A DNA stretch of 64,000 nucleotides from an uncultured Paracoccaceae bacterium. Lineage in GTDB: Bacteria > Pseudomonadota > Alphaproteobacteria > Rhodobacterales > Rhodobacteraceae. Each line of letters starts with the position of its first letter. Positions within the stretch are counted from its first letter, which is position 1. Below are positions 36,198-44,744 of the stretch, piece after piece. The position numbers and the translations under genes were made by a program. Below the pieces are notes generated by a model. It was given only the letters and a program-made list of their open reading frames with translations. It was not told where the DNA came from and searched no databases. The stretch lies in the NCBI GenBank assembly GCA_947488605.1, contig CANKZJ010000003.1:124001-188000 (forward strand), read 5' to 3'.

Positions 36198-37001
36198 ATG
36201 ACGACATTTAACTTGCTCCTTATTGCGCTAATCCAAGGGCTTACCGAATTTCTGCCGGTTTCGTCGTCTGGGCACCTGATCCTATTACCATCGCTGACAG
36301 GGCTGGATGACCAAGGACAAGTCATCGATGTCGCAGCCCATGTCGGCACGCTTGCTGCGGTGATCCTTTATTTTTGGTCGGACGTGAAGCTGGCGCTTGG
36401 CGGTACGCTCCGTTTGATGCGTGGCAAGATCGACACCCAAGGTGCGTTCCTCGCGCTTTGCCTGCTGATCGCAACCGTACCAGTTATCATCGTCGGGCTT
36501 ATCCTCAAAATCACAGGACTGTCGGAGGCGATGCGCGGGATCGCAGTGATCGGCTGGGCCATGATCATTTTCGGTATCGTACTGTACTGGGCTGATCAAA
36601 AAGGAACGACAGAAAAGACCGCCGCCAATTGGTCGCTCAAAGACGCGGCACAGATGGGCATGTGGCAGGCGCTCGCGCTGATCCCCGGAACATCAAGGTC
36701 AGGCATCACGATCACGGCAGGCCGAATGCTGGGATATTCGCGGACCGACGCGGCAAAGTTATCAATGTTGATGTCGATCCCGACGATCATTGCCTCGGCT
36801 GCATTACTTAGCATCGATGTGATCGGATCAGGCGACGTCGGGGCATTACGCGATATCGGGATCGTGGTCGCGATGTCCTTTGCCGCAGCCTTGCTTGCAC
36901 TGACACTGATGATGCGACTGCTCAAATCCGTCAGCTTCACACCATATGTGATCTACCGCATCGGCCTTGGCGTCGTGTTGCTATGGATCGCGTATACCTA
37001 G
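36198..37001 (+). CDS. uppP: undecaprenyl-diphosphate phosphatase
   Basis: Eight-helix inner-membrane enzyme of 267 residues that recycles the lipid carrier for cell-wall synthesis. Both BacA/UppP motifs are present: the glutamate-rich ALIQGLTEFLPVSSSGHL near the N-terminus and ALALIPGTSRSGITITAGRMLG in the second half, with the catalytic glutamates, serines and arginine. Known to give bacitracin resistance in other bacteria. The ribosome site is poor. It is monocistronic: divergent from gltD and tail-to-tail with the CAP lipoprotein gene, 2 bp apart. Confidence 0.96.
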   Translation: MTTFNLLLIALIQGLTEFLPVSSSGHLILLPSLTGLDDQGQVIDVAAHVGTLAAVILYFWSDVKLALGGTLRLMRGKIDTQGAFLALCLLIATVPVIIVGLILKITGLSEAMRGIAVIGWAMIIFGIVLYWADQKGTTEKTAANWSLKDAAQMGMWQALALIPGTSRSGITITAGRMLGYSRTDAAKLSMLMSIPTIIASAALLSIDVIGSGDVGALRDIGIVVAMSFAAALLALTLMMRLLKSVSFTPYVIYRIGLGVVLLWIAYT

Positions 37002-37003
37002 AT

Positions 37004-37528
37004 TCAGGGACGTTCGGTTGCAAAGACAAGCGCCCAAAACTGGTTGCTGCCTGTTCCCGCTTTCGCCAGCGCGAAGTCCTCGAAATTAGGATTGATGTTG
37101 TTGGCTTGGTGACCGGGGGAATTGACCCAACCGTTCAGCACTGACGCCTCGTCGCGGTAACCGCGCGCCACATTTTCACCCCAGGTGATCCAGTCATAGC
37201 CTTCGCGCGCAATGCGCTGCCCGGCATTTGACCCATCACTGCCCGTATGCGTCATGCGCTGCATGGCGAGCATATCATTTGCATGGGCCTGCGCCGCACG
37301 CCCCAAACGGGCATCATAGGACACAGGTGCAGACCCGTTGTCCGCGCGCACCCCATTCAGCATGCCAGCAAAGGAGCCATCAACTGACGGAGATGATGGC
37401 ACATTAGGCAATGGAGAGCTCGGCAATGGCGGATCCATGGAGGCCGAAACATTGGAGCTGCTTCCGCTTCCGCCGCCGCCGCAGGCCGTCAAAGCACATA
37501 TCGCAAGGATCGACAGCAAAGTTTTCAT
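37004..37528 (-). CDS. CAP/SCP-domain lipoprotein
   Basis: 174-residue predicted lipoprotein. Signal sequence MKTLLSILAICALTAC gives a lipobox LTAC, then a glycine/serine/proline linker (GGGGSGSSS...PPLPSSPLPNVPSSP), then a CAP domain with LNGVRADNG, AQAHANDMLAMQRMTHTGSDG, WITWGENVARGY and WVNSPGHQANNINPNF. The two histidines and two acidic residues of the CAP cavity appear to be present (HTGSD; GENV; SPGHQ). AGGAG precedes the ATG. Bacterial CAP lipoproteins (YkwD-like) are of unknown biochemical role. Confidence 0.9.
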   Translation of the reverse strand: MKTLLSILAICALTACGGGGSGSSSNVSASMDPPLPSSPLPNVPSSPSVDGSFAGMLNGVRADNGSAPVSYDARLGRAAQAHANDMLAMQRMTHTGSDGSNAGQRIAREGYDWITWGENVARGYRDEASVLNGWVNSPGHQANNINPNFEDFALAKAGTGSNQFWALVFATERP

Positions 37529-37719
37529 AGATTCGCTCCTGACTGGTCAGGGCACGCTATGGTGCCGGTCCCAGACGAACAATTGACCAATGAAAACCAC
37601 GGTCCGGATGGCGGCAAATCGCTGAGAAATGGCACGGTTTGGCGGACAAATGCGCATGACAGCAGGTAAGGTCGTCAAACATAGGGCAATCACGGCCCGC
37701 CAAAATTTAAGTGACGCCC

Positions 37720-37747
37720 GATCAGGTCACCTGGCGTGGCCCTGATC
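37720..37747. other. hairpin in the 37529-37792 gap
   Basis: GATCAGG and CCTGATC (7-bp arms) flank a 14-base loop that can pair further (CAC/GTG). It lies 46 bp past the end of the NDUFA9-like gene on the minus strand and may act as its terminator, although no T tract follows. The rest of this 264-bp gap shows no gene or clear site. Confidence 0.35.
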
Positions 37748-37792
37748 GCGGTCGAGCCAAACGAAGATGGCCTGCGAATGAACCTCTAGAGT

Positions 37793-38773
37793 TTAAGTCT
37801 TGAGGTTCTTGGCAGATTCTTTGATCGCGTCATACTGACCAGACGGACGGAAGCGCCACAGATAGTCCGGCAAGACCGCCTCCATCGCGGTGGGGCGTAG
37901 CCCAAGTGCGTCAAAACCACGGGCATCCTCGGATACGACATTATCGACGGCGAGATTGAGCACCTGATCTTTGGTCACAGGACCTTTGATCAAACCGAGC
38001 GACAATGTGCGGACAACACCAAAGCCAAACGCCATGACACGCGCCATCCAAAACGGCGTATTCACGATCAAGCGGCGGCGACGGATCACACCCAGCATCA
38101 ACTGCATCAACGCGCGGAAGCTGTGCACATCAGGACCGCCCAGCTCATATACGCCACCCTCAGCTTCGCCCAACACACCCTTAACAGCGGCGGCGGCGAC
38201 ATCATCTACATAAACGGGCTGAAACCGCGTATCAGCACCGATCACAGGCAACACAGGGCCCAACCGAGACATGCCAGCGAAACGGTTAAAGAACTGATCC
38301 TCTGCGCCAAAGATAATAGACGGACGCAGGATCATCGCACTCGGCATATGCTCTAGCACACCGGCCTCGCCTGCGGCTTTGGTCTTGGAATAGGTGCTCC
38401 GCGCGTCGGGGTCAGCGCCGATTGCAGATATATGTACCATGCGACCAACACCGTGCGCTGCTGCAATCCGCGCAATCCGCGCAGCACCTTCGGCCTGAAC
38501 GGCGGAAAACGTGTTTTTGCCGACCTCGTCCAGCACGCCAACACAGTTCACCACGGCATCGACACCGTCCATGACGCCGGCAACGCTGGCATCATCACGA
38601 ATGTTGCAAAAAACAGGCTCTACTTGGCCAACCACACCGTAGGGGCGCACAAACATCGCCTCGTTCACGTTGCGCACTGCAACACGGACGCGCCAGCCTT
38701 CTTTGGCCAGACGGCGGGCAATGTAGCGTCCGACGAAACCGGAACCGCCAAAAATGGTGACAAGTTGAGACAT
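37793..38773 (-). CDS. NDUFA9-like NAD(P)-binding protein (atypical SDR)
   Basis: 326-residue Rossmann-fold protein of the complex I 39-kDa (NDUFA9) family. The nucleotide loop is VTIFGGSGFVGRYIARRLAKEG, followed by VAVRNVNEA, DAVVNCVGVLDEVGKNTF, VHISAIGADPDARSTYSKTKAAGE (active-site-like Y-x3-K) and ILRPSIIFGAEDQFFNRFA. ATG 38773 is chosen with AAAGG upstream; a start 48 bp earlier lacks a site. In alphaproteobacteria this family is associated with complex I assembly or ubiquinone biosynthesis, but the role in this cell is unknown. It precedes the tRNA-Leu gene on the opposite strand. Confidence 0.9.
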   Translation of the reverse strand: MSQLVTIFGGSGFVGRYIARRLAKEGWRVRVAVRNVNEAMFVRPYGVVGQVEPVFCNIRDDASVAGVMDGVDAVVNCVGVLDEVGKNTFSAVQAEGAARIARIAAAHGVGRMVHISAIGADPDARSTYSKTKAAGEAGVLEHMPSAMILRPSIIFGAEDQFFNRFAGMSRLGPVLPVIGADTRFQPVYVDDVAAAAVKGVLGEAEGGVYELGGPDVHSFRALMQLMLGVIRRRRLIVNTPFWMARVMAFGFGVVRTLSLGLIKGPVTKDQVLNLAVDNVVSEDARGFDALGLRPTAMEAVLPDYLWRFRPSGQYDAIKESAKNLKT

Positions 38774-38928
38774 CCCTGGACCTTTCAAGACTGGCTGGCT
38801 TGGTTTACCCCCCGCTTGCACCTTAAGACAAGGCGCAATCCCGCAGTTTCAAACCCGCCGCGCTTATTTGTCCTCGAATCGCGTTGACAGAGCGCGGATC
38901 GGCGCGTAAATCGCGGCCTACGTGACCT

Positions 38929-39015
38929 GCCCAGGTGGCGGAATTGGTAGACGCGCCAGCTTCAGGTGCTGGTGTCTGTATGGACGTGGAGGTTCGAGTC
39001 CTCTCCTGGGCACCA
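38929..39015 (+). tRNA. tRNA-Leu (anticodon CAG)
   Basis: Complete 87-base class II tRNA. The acceptor stem is GCCCAGG (38929-38935) with CCTGGGC (39005-39011), then discriminator A and an encoded CCA (39013-39015). The D arm is GCGGAATTGGTAGACGC, the anticodon arm CCAGC-TTCAGGT-GCTGG has CAG at 38963-38965, there is a long variable arm, and the T arm is GAGGTTCGAGTCCTC. Reads CUG leucine codons. It stands at the left edge of the unusual gene block that starts at 39227, a typical place for islands, but no repeat of its 3' end was found at the far side. Confidence 0.97.
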
Positions 39016-39226
39016 CCAAACGCTTTTCCCTCCAGCGATGTGTGCGGTTCGTGGCAAGGAATTTCCTGCGCGCACCCAAAAACCTACTGAAATTCGTACA
39101 AACTTGGACCTAACTGCGTCTTGCCTGTTGGCGGCCATGACTTGAGCCGTTCGTAGTCATACGCTAGCCTGCGTTCATTGTTTGGGGCCTTTGCCCAGTT
39201 TATTTTAAAGAATTAGGTGATAATCC

Positions 39227-40012
39227 ATGGATCAAGATAACCTCGCACTCTCTACAGAATTTGTACGTGATGCAGCACTCCCCGCAGTGACACCACGTCG
39301 GGTCATTTTCGGCGCTGAAAGCGCAGAAGAAACACCGCCGCCGGACTTTTCTGCACCTGATCTTGCCGTCACGGTTGGTTCACAAATTGCCTCTTTTGGG
39401 GACGGGTTGGATGCATCTCTTAAGGAAAGCGTCTCAAACGGTTTTCTATTCGCACAGCAGGTCGCCGACAAACAGGTGCAGGACGCCGCCAACGCGAGCA
39501 CTGAAGACTGGTACAATTCTTATGTCGATGTTCTGTCCCGGATCGGCTGGAACCGCGAAAACAAGTCGCATAGCCTCAAAAAGATCAGCGGTGTGTCCAC
39601 TGATGTGCACAAGGAAATCATCCCTATTGTGACTGCCGCTCTTGGGCCTGTTGCAGCGACTGCTACCGTTGTGCGGGTTCTGGAAGGCCTGCAAAACATA
39701 AACGAGGCAAGCCCGTGGATCACGCTATTCAGCAAGAGTTCGCAGCGCGCGACTGCCAACCAGTTCCAGATGAGCCACACGTATGTCGAAGACGGCGTAC
39801 CACGCATCAGCCTGATCGCCTTTGAGCTTTCGGCAGAGCGCAAGATCACCCAAGTGCTGTTCTTCAAGCTTTCAACTGACAGCGCCAGCCTCAGTCATTT
39901 TGAAACAAAAATGTCCGTCGACAAAAGCATCTTCGATTCCGTTGCACCGATCATCGCTGACCGGCTGAAAGAGCGGGCAAAGGACTTTATCCTTAATATC
40001 CCGCTGCTTTAG
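39227..40012 (+). CDS. orphan 261-residue protein of the putative effector locus
   Basis: I do not recognise this protein. It has 261 residues and no signal peptide or membrane helix. The first 45 residues are proline- and acid-rich and probably disordered (ESAEETPPPDFSAPD). The central helical part contains WYNSYVDVLSRIGW (W95 to W108), a distinctive aromatic motif. The region 140-158 is alanine/valine rich (GPVAATATVVRVLEGL). The last 70 residues look like beta-strands followed by a long amphipathic helix (FDSVAPIIADRLKERAKDF). Its start MDQDN resembles MSQDN of the convergent hydrolase gene, with which it overlaps by 4 bp at the stops. The 211 bp between tRNA-Leu and this gene contain no other gene. 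Confidence 0.75.
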   Translation: MDQDNLALSTEFVRDAALPAVTPRRVIFGAESAEETPPPDFSAPDLAVTVGSQIASFGDGLDASLKESVSNGFLFAQQVADKQVQDAANASTEDWYNSYVDVLSRIGWNRENKSHSLKKISGVSTDVHKEIIPIVTAALGPVAATATVVRVLEGLQNINEASPWITLFSKSSQRATANQFQMSHTYVEDGVPRISLIAFELSAERKITQVLFFKLSTDSASLSHFETKMSVDKSIFDSVAPIIADRLKERAKDFILNIPLL

Positions 40013-42456
40013 ACCGCGTAAGGCTCATCCGCGAAATCCACCATTGGGGGGCGGATCGGTTCAGGTTCGTTTCCTGTCTGTGGGAGAGCGTCGAACGCTT
40101 CCGTTGGTGCGGGGCGGCTCTTCTCGCGTAGTTTGGCAAAGGTTGCGGCGTCGGCGTAGCCCGCGCCAGACATCCGTTGGCTGGTTTTAAAACTATAGAG
40201 GCCAAGGTACGACCCGTTACCAAACTTGCCGTCGACTTTGCCCCGCAGGACTTGGTGTTCGATCAGCAGAAGTTGAAGCTTGCGCACTTCATCGTCGAAA
40301 TCACCGCGCTCGACGATGCGCGGTGCGGCGGCCACCGCAATATCACCCCAGATCGCCTTGGCTTCGTCCAGCGCTGCGGCGCGATGTTTGAATCCGTTAA
40401 AACCGCCGTTGATGCGGTAGGTAATGGCGCGTAGCTTGTCATCGTCAGCCAGCGCGTTCATTGATCTTTCCCCCCGGCGTTTGCGTTCGGACCAATAGAC
40501 TGCGGCCACGCGCAACGCGACTTCTGGCTCTGCCGCAAGATCAGGGTTTCCAACAAGGTCGACACCCAGAAGATCACCAAATTCCGCATAGTTATCTTTG
40601 CCTGTCAGCTGGATCATACCGCGTCCGCGATACCGGTAGCCATCACCGGCGGCCTTATTGCCCAAACGACCCGCATAGACTGCATTGCCCAGCTTCTCTG
40701 GGTTGCGCGCAAAAGGTGCGGCCACGGCCAAACTCGGAAAGCGATTTGGCCAGACCGCGACAAGTCGTTTGGCAGAATAGGACAGGTTCTCGGACTTCAG
40801 CGCGAAGCCGCCACTTTCATGAGACAGTTGCGCCATGAAATGCGCAAGCCGCCTTGGATTCTCATTAATCCCGTATTGGGTCAGGATATCCGTGCCCTGA
40901 TCTAATAGCAGATCGCGATATTCAGGAAGCGCCCTTGGCGCAAACTTATCAAGGCCTTCTGCATCCAACGCCAGCGCGCTTTTCGTCACCGGCGGTGCCG
41001 CCACGGGAACGGTGCGCAGCACAAGCTCGACCCCGACACCGGCCTGCGGTATACCTGTTACGTTTGCAGTTAAATGTAGCGGGATATCACCACCCGGCCC
41101 TTTCAAGACGACATCGGCTGCGATGTCGATCTTTTGCGTGCCCGGCTCGGCGCGAAAGACCAGAGTTTCGCCCTCGGTTGTCGTTGTCGCATTCACGATT
41201 CCTAGCGCGTCAGCCTGCAAAACAGGTGGTTCGGGTGCAGTGATAGGTACTTTCGCTGTCTCAAAGACCTCCCATCCGGTCGCGATATCGTCTACAAGAG
41301 AATAGACGCCATCTGTCGTCAGGCCTTGTGCGCCCTCGCGCTCGGTCAGGCGCTGTTTCGTGACCGGTCCGAAATAACCAGAGCCCTTGAAGCCGATCTT
41401 TTTCTGTAATCGGACGACATCATCGCCTTGCGAACCGACGCGCAACCGCCCAAGGCACGCATCAACGAACGCCGCATCATCTTGTTTTCCGGCCTTGATG
41501 ATGGCTGCCGCAATAGCCACTTCGCGTCCTGTCAAAAGCACGTAATCGATGCGGGCATTCCAGCCCAGCGCACCGATCTGTTTTTGGAACACACCCCAAG
41601 GACCCGATTTATTGGCACCTTTGATCGTCTGGCAACCAGCCGACGAAAAGCGGTCTTCGAAATAGGCGCAATGGATATTGTCGTATGGCATGGATGGATG
41701 CCAATGATCATCATGCGCATAGGCCAGATCATTGGACGTGCGCAGAACCGTGCATTTTGCGTCTTCCTTCAGGCTATCAGGATTGGTCATGCGCAAGGCC
41801 GGTTTGATTTTGCCGCCGCTGTGCGCGTTCACCCGGTAGATGTAGCAACCCGTCGGCAACAAGTTTGACCGGGTTTTCGACTTCGTCGGGATGTTGTTGA
41901 TGATCTTGAAATAGTTCCGCATCCACTGCTTGTTCGGCACTGTTGATCCGCGAAAAGCGCTAAGTTGCTTTGTGCCGGTATTGACCAACCCCAGCGTACA
42001 ACGGAATGCCTCGTGATCGGGGCGCGTGTCTTTGATACGAAACTGCGGCTTGTCTTGTTGGGTGTCATCACCGATTAGCTTTGCCCCGCGTAGTCCAAGA
42101 CAGATCAGGCCATTTGTGCCGCGCGGCTCAAACCGGTTGGCACGCACAAGCAGGTCATAAACCTCCCATGTCACATCGACCTCTTGCGAGAGTGTCAGTG
42201 TCTCAATCGCACTTTGTTGCAGGTGGGCGTAGTCCGGTTGGTCCGCATCATCGGACCACCGCACATCTGGAATGCTGACGGCCTCGACCGTTGGGTCAAA
42301 ACGATCATCTTCCGCCAACAACCCCTCCAGCGCTTCGGGGCTCGTGTCGGGGTCTGGTGCGTCACTAACATCCTCTGGACCACCACCCAGATCGGTGCTC
42401 GGGCTTGGGTCTTCTTCTAGAAAATCAATGGTCTGTCTTGAATTGTCCTGTGACAT
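40009..42456 (-). CDS. GH19-type peptidoglycan/chitin hydrolase with extra LDT-like and PG-binding domains
   Basis: 815 residues, no signal peptide. Residues 1-70 are acidic and likely disordered. About 95-310 is a domain with NIHCAYFEDRFSSAGCQTIKG (split: H262 and C275 in SSAGCQ), reminiscent of L,D-transpeptidase-type H...SxGC sites. A first peptidoglycan-binding repeat is LRVGSQGDDVVRLQKKIG (338-355). A beta-rich linker follows. A GH19/endolysin-like catalytic domain occupies about 500-705: AQLSHESGGFALKSENLSYS (E547 and E556 as likely catalytic pair) and YRYRGRGMIQLTGKDNY. A second peptidoglycan-binding repeat (DFDDEVRKLQLLLIEHQVL) closes it at 719-776. AGGAGC precedes the ATG. Likely degrades cell wall, but how it would reach it is unclear. 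Same strand as the CHAT gene, 42 bp downstream. Confidence 0.85.
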   Translation of the reverse strand: MSQDNSRQTIDFLEEDPSPSTDLGGGPEDVSDAPDPDTSPEALEGLLAEDDRFDPTVEAVSIPDVRWSDDADQPDYAHLQQSAIETLTLSQEVDVTWEVYDLLVRANRFEPRGTNGLICLGLRGAKLIGDDTQQDKPQFRIKDTRPDHEAFRCTLGLVNTGTKQLSAFRGSTVPNKQWMRNYFKIINNIPTKSKTRSNLLPTGCYIYRVNAHSGGKIKPALRMTNPDSLKEDAKCTVLRTSNDLAYAHDDHWHPSMPYDNIHCAYFEDRFSSAGCQTIKGANKSGPWGVFQKQIGALGWNARIDYVLLTGREVAIAAAIIKAGKQDDAAFVDACLGRLRVGSQGDDVVRLQKKIGFKGSGYFGPVTKQRLTEREGAQGLTTDGVYSLVDDIATGWEVFETAKVPITAPEPPVLQADALGIVNATTTTEGETLVFRAEPGTQKIDIAADVVLKGPGGDIPLHLTANVTGIPQAGVGVELVLRTVPVAAPPVTKSALALDAEGLDKFAPRALPEYRDLLLDQGTDILTQYGINENPRRLAHFMAQLSHESGGFALKSENLSYSAKRLVAVWPNRFPSLAVAAPFARNPEKLGNAVYAGRLGNKAAGDGYRYRGRGMIQLTGKDNYAEFGDLLGVDLVGNPDLAAEPEVALRVAAVYWSERKRRGERSMNALADDDKLRAITYRINGGFNGFKHRAAALDEAKAIWGDIAVAAAPRIVERGDFDDEVRKLQLLLIEHQVLRGKVDGKFGNGSYLGLYSFKTSQRMSGAGYADAATFAKLREKSRPAPTEAFDALPQTGNEPEPIRPPMVDFADEPYAV

Positions 42457-42498
42457 AAGATTGCTCCTATTGAGGGTACGCTAAAATAAGTTGTGCGT

Positions 42499-44583
42499 TC
42501 AAAAAATACTCAGAGAATGGGTAAATGGGGTCCAATGGGGGTTAAGAAGTAGGATACTAAAATAGATCGAAAGGCCAAGCATCAGCACAAATATGACTGC
42601 CGCAGACTTTCTGATCGGCACAAAGGATTGGCTGATCATATCATGAAACGCCGCCAATTTGGCAGCATCTTCGTCACCTTCGATGGCTTCAATCATTTCG
42701 CGCATGCGTGTCAGCTCGTCGCGGTAACCGTTCCAGACGTTCAGGATTGTGGCCGCACCAAACACAATAAAGATAAACACCAAAACCATCACGATTTGCG
42801 CAAATAGCGCAGTCGTTGTGCGCCCAATCCATGCCTCAAAGATGAAAGCCAGTGTGAGACCACCAAGCAGCCAAACAAAGCGATCAAAGTCGCGCGACAT
42901 CTCGTTGCGGATGCTGACAAGCCGCCGCTGGATGTAATCAGCGGTTTTATAATACCCATCAAACGTCATCCGCAGGCCAACGGTCAGACCCTGCAAACGG
43001 ATGCGCATATGCCTGCGGGTGAACCGCAAACTGTTGAAGACAATGACCAACATCGGAAACGCAATGAGCAGATAGCTGACAATGGAGTAACCCATATAGA
43101 AAAGATACGGCCGCACATAGAGCGCAAAATAAAGCGGGTCGGTCACCGACAGATTTTCAAGCAAGGTGCGCCGTGCCTCGGTTTCTTGGGCCGCCGCTGC
43201 ACCAATCAGTCCCGATTGATGGTAGTTAGTCCAGATCGTGTCGTCATTGATGTAGAATGGCCATCGCGCTTGCATCCATGTCATGGTGCCCAGCGGATCA
43301 GTCCTCAGATTGAGGTTTGCCAGACCAACGTGCGCAGGCCAAAAGTGATACGCGCAAACACAAACAAACCCGATAACGAACAGCACAGTGAAAACACCGT
43401 TCCACTCTAGTTTGCGCCATGCTGCGAACTGCGTGCGAATGCTGCGCAACTCTTTCAGCTCAAGGTTTGGGTAGTCGCGTGGCACGCGGTTATAAATCAT
43501 CGTCCAGATAATCACGAAGAAACTGCATAGAATACCCACGCGCAGCCACTCGATCCAGAAACCGAAACGAGCAGCCGTATCGCCAAGATTGAACCCTTGG
43601 GTGGCTGAACACTCCAATGTCGGGTCTCCCAACAGACCAGTCAGCTTTTCGCTCGCCCCTGCGCTGTTGAAATAGAACGCATCGGCGCCATCGATCATGT
43701 CTTTGAGGTTTTCGCAGCTAGGTTGATACACAAATGCCGCCTGAAATGCAGGACTGGAAGTGGCAGACCAAAGGTGGGAGCAAAGCAAAAACAACCCTTG
43801 GACAATGATGATCGCGGCACAATATGCGATGATGAGCGATGGCGAACGGGTCTCTCTTTGTTTGATCAAGTAGTCACTGATCAGTCCGCGCCCTTCCGAG
43901 AGCTTGAAATTCAGATCAGGCAATTCGGCGATTGAACCGCTGCCTTGGTCGATCGTGATTTGCATCGCGGCACCCATGCGGATGGGACTATAACCCAGAT
44001 CCTCACCAATGGCGCGGGTCAATGCCGCGTCAATCGTCGTCTGGCCGCGTATTTTTTCATCGCCCACCAGACGGCCGTAAATCGACAAAGCCAGCTTTTT
44101 GGCAAACCAATCTTCAAGCTCCAGCTTGGTGCCAATGAAGTTCACCTGAGGGAGTTCGGCGCGAAAGTCTTCTTCTTGTTCTTGGGTCAGGCAGGCATTC
44201 ATATAGACAAGGCGCAGCGCTTTGGATGTCGCTGCCATCTGCATGGCAAGACCCTTTGCCGATACTGGCAAGCGGTCACCGTTATCGAGGTACATATCGA
44301 CCGACTTGCGGTTCGCATGGCCGCAGTAGTGGAAAATGACCAAACGCTCGCAAATATCAGCGTCGCTAAGCAGGCGCGCGAGTTCCGAGTAATAGCCGCT
44401 TGATAGTACATGCACGTCATAGCCCGCACTATGAAGCAAGTCGGCAATCGTATCCGCTTCCTCTTGCAGGCCAGCGAGATGAAGGTTTTCGTGATCTTCG
44501 GGGGCCGCATTTTCAGGTACTTCTGCCTGCACAACAATCGCCAACGGAGAAAGGCGACCGGGGTAAAGTAGCTGCTTGGTCAT
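42499..44583 (-). CDS. multi-pass membrane protein with CHAT (caspase-like) protease domain
   Basis: 694 residues counted from ATG 44583 (a TTG sits one codon upstream). The first 215 residues are a soluble CHAT-like domain: RLVIFHYCGHANRKSVDMYL gives the His (H89 in GH) and LRLVYMNACLTQEQEE gives the Cys (C131 in NAC), the dyad of CHAT/caspase-like peptidases. About seven or eight hydrophobic segments follow, such as SLIIAYCAAIIIVQGLFLLC, GVFTVLFVIGFVCVCAYHFW and AAVIFVLMLGLSIYFSILLL, with soluble loops between. This is probably an inner-membrane sensor with a cytoplasmic protease. It is followed by the GH19 gene on the same strand and is divergent from the lipase-protease gene. Target unknown. 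Confidence 0.8.
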   Translation of the reverse strand: MTKQLLYPGRLSPLAIVVQAEVPENAAPEDHENLHLAGLQEEADTIADLLHSAGYDVHVLSSGYYSELARLLSDADICERLVIFHYCGHANRKSVDMYLDNGDRLPVSAKGLAMQMAATSKALRLVYMNACLTQEQEEDFRAELPQVNFIGTKLELEDWFAKKLALSIYGRLVGDEKIRGQTTIDAALTRAIGEDLGYSPIRMGAAMQITIDQGSGSIAELPDLNFKLSEGRGLISDYLIKQRETRSPSLIIAYCAAIIIVQGLFLLCSHLWSATSSPAFQAAFVYQPSCENLKDMIDGADAFYFNSAGASEKLTGLLGDPTLECSATQGFNLGDTAARFGFWIEWLRVGILCSFFVIIWTMIYNRVPRDYPNLELKELRSIRTQFAAWRKLEWNGVFTVLFVIGFVCVCAYHFWPAHVGLANLNLRTDPLGTMTWMQARWPFYINDDTIWTNYHQSGLIGAAAAQETEARRTLLENLSVTDPLYFALYVRPYLFYMGYSIVSYLLIAFPMLVIVFNSLRFTRRHMRIRLQGLTVGLRMTFDGYYKTADYIQRRLVSIRNEMSRDFDRFVWLLGGLTLAFIFEAWIGRTTTALFAQIVMVLVFIFIVFGAATILNVWNGYRDELTRMREMIEAIEGDEDAAKLAAFHDMISQSFVPIRKSAAVIFVLMLGLSIYFSILLLNPHWTPFTHSLSIF

Positions 44584-44744
44584 CAAATTCTTTCAACGCA
44601 AAAAACTGCTATAGCGCATCAATTGCGCAGGGCGGCGGTAGGTCGAGAAATGCGGAAAATGCAAAAACCGCCATGCCAAGGTTGCAATAGCACCACAAGC
44701 TTTGGCAAGCTTCAAATATTAGATCTACGAAAGGTTATTTTGCC

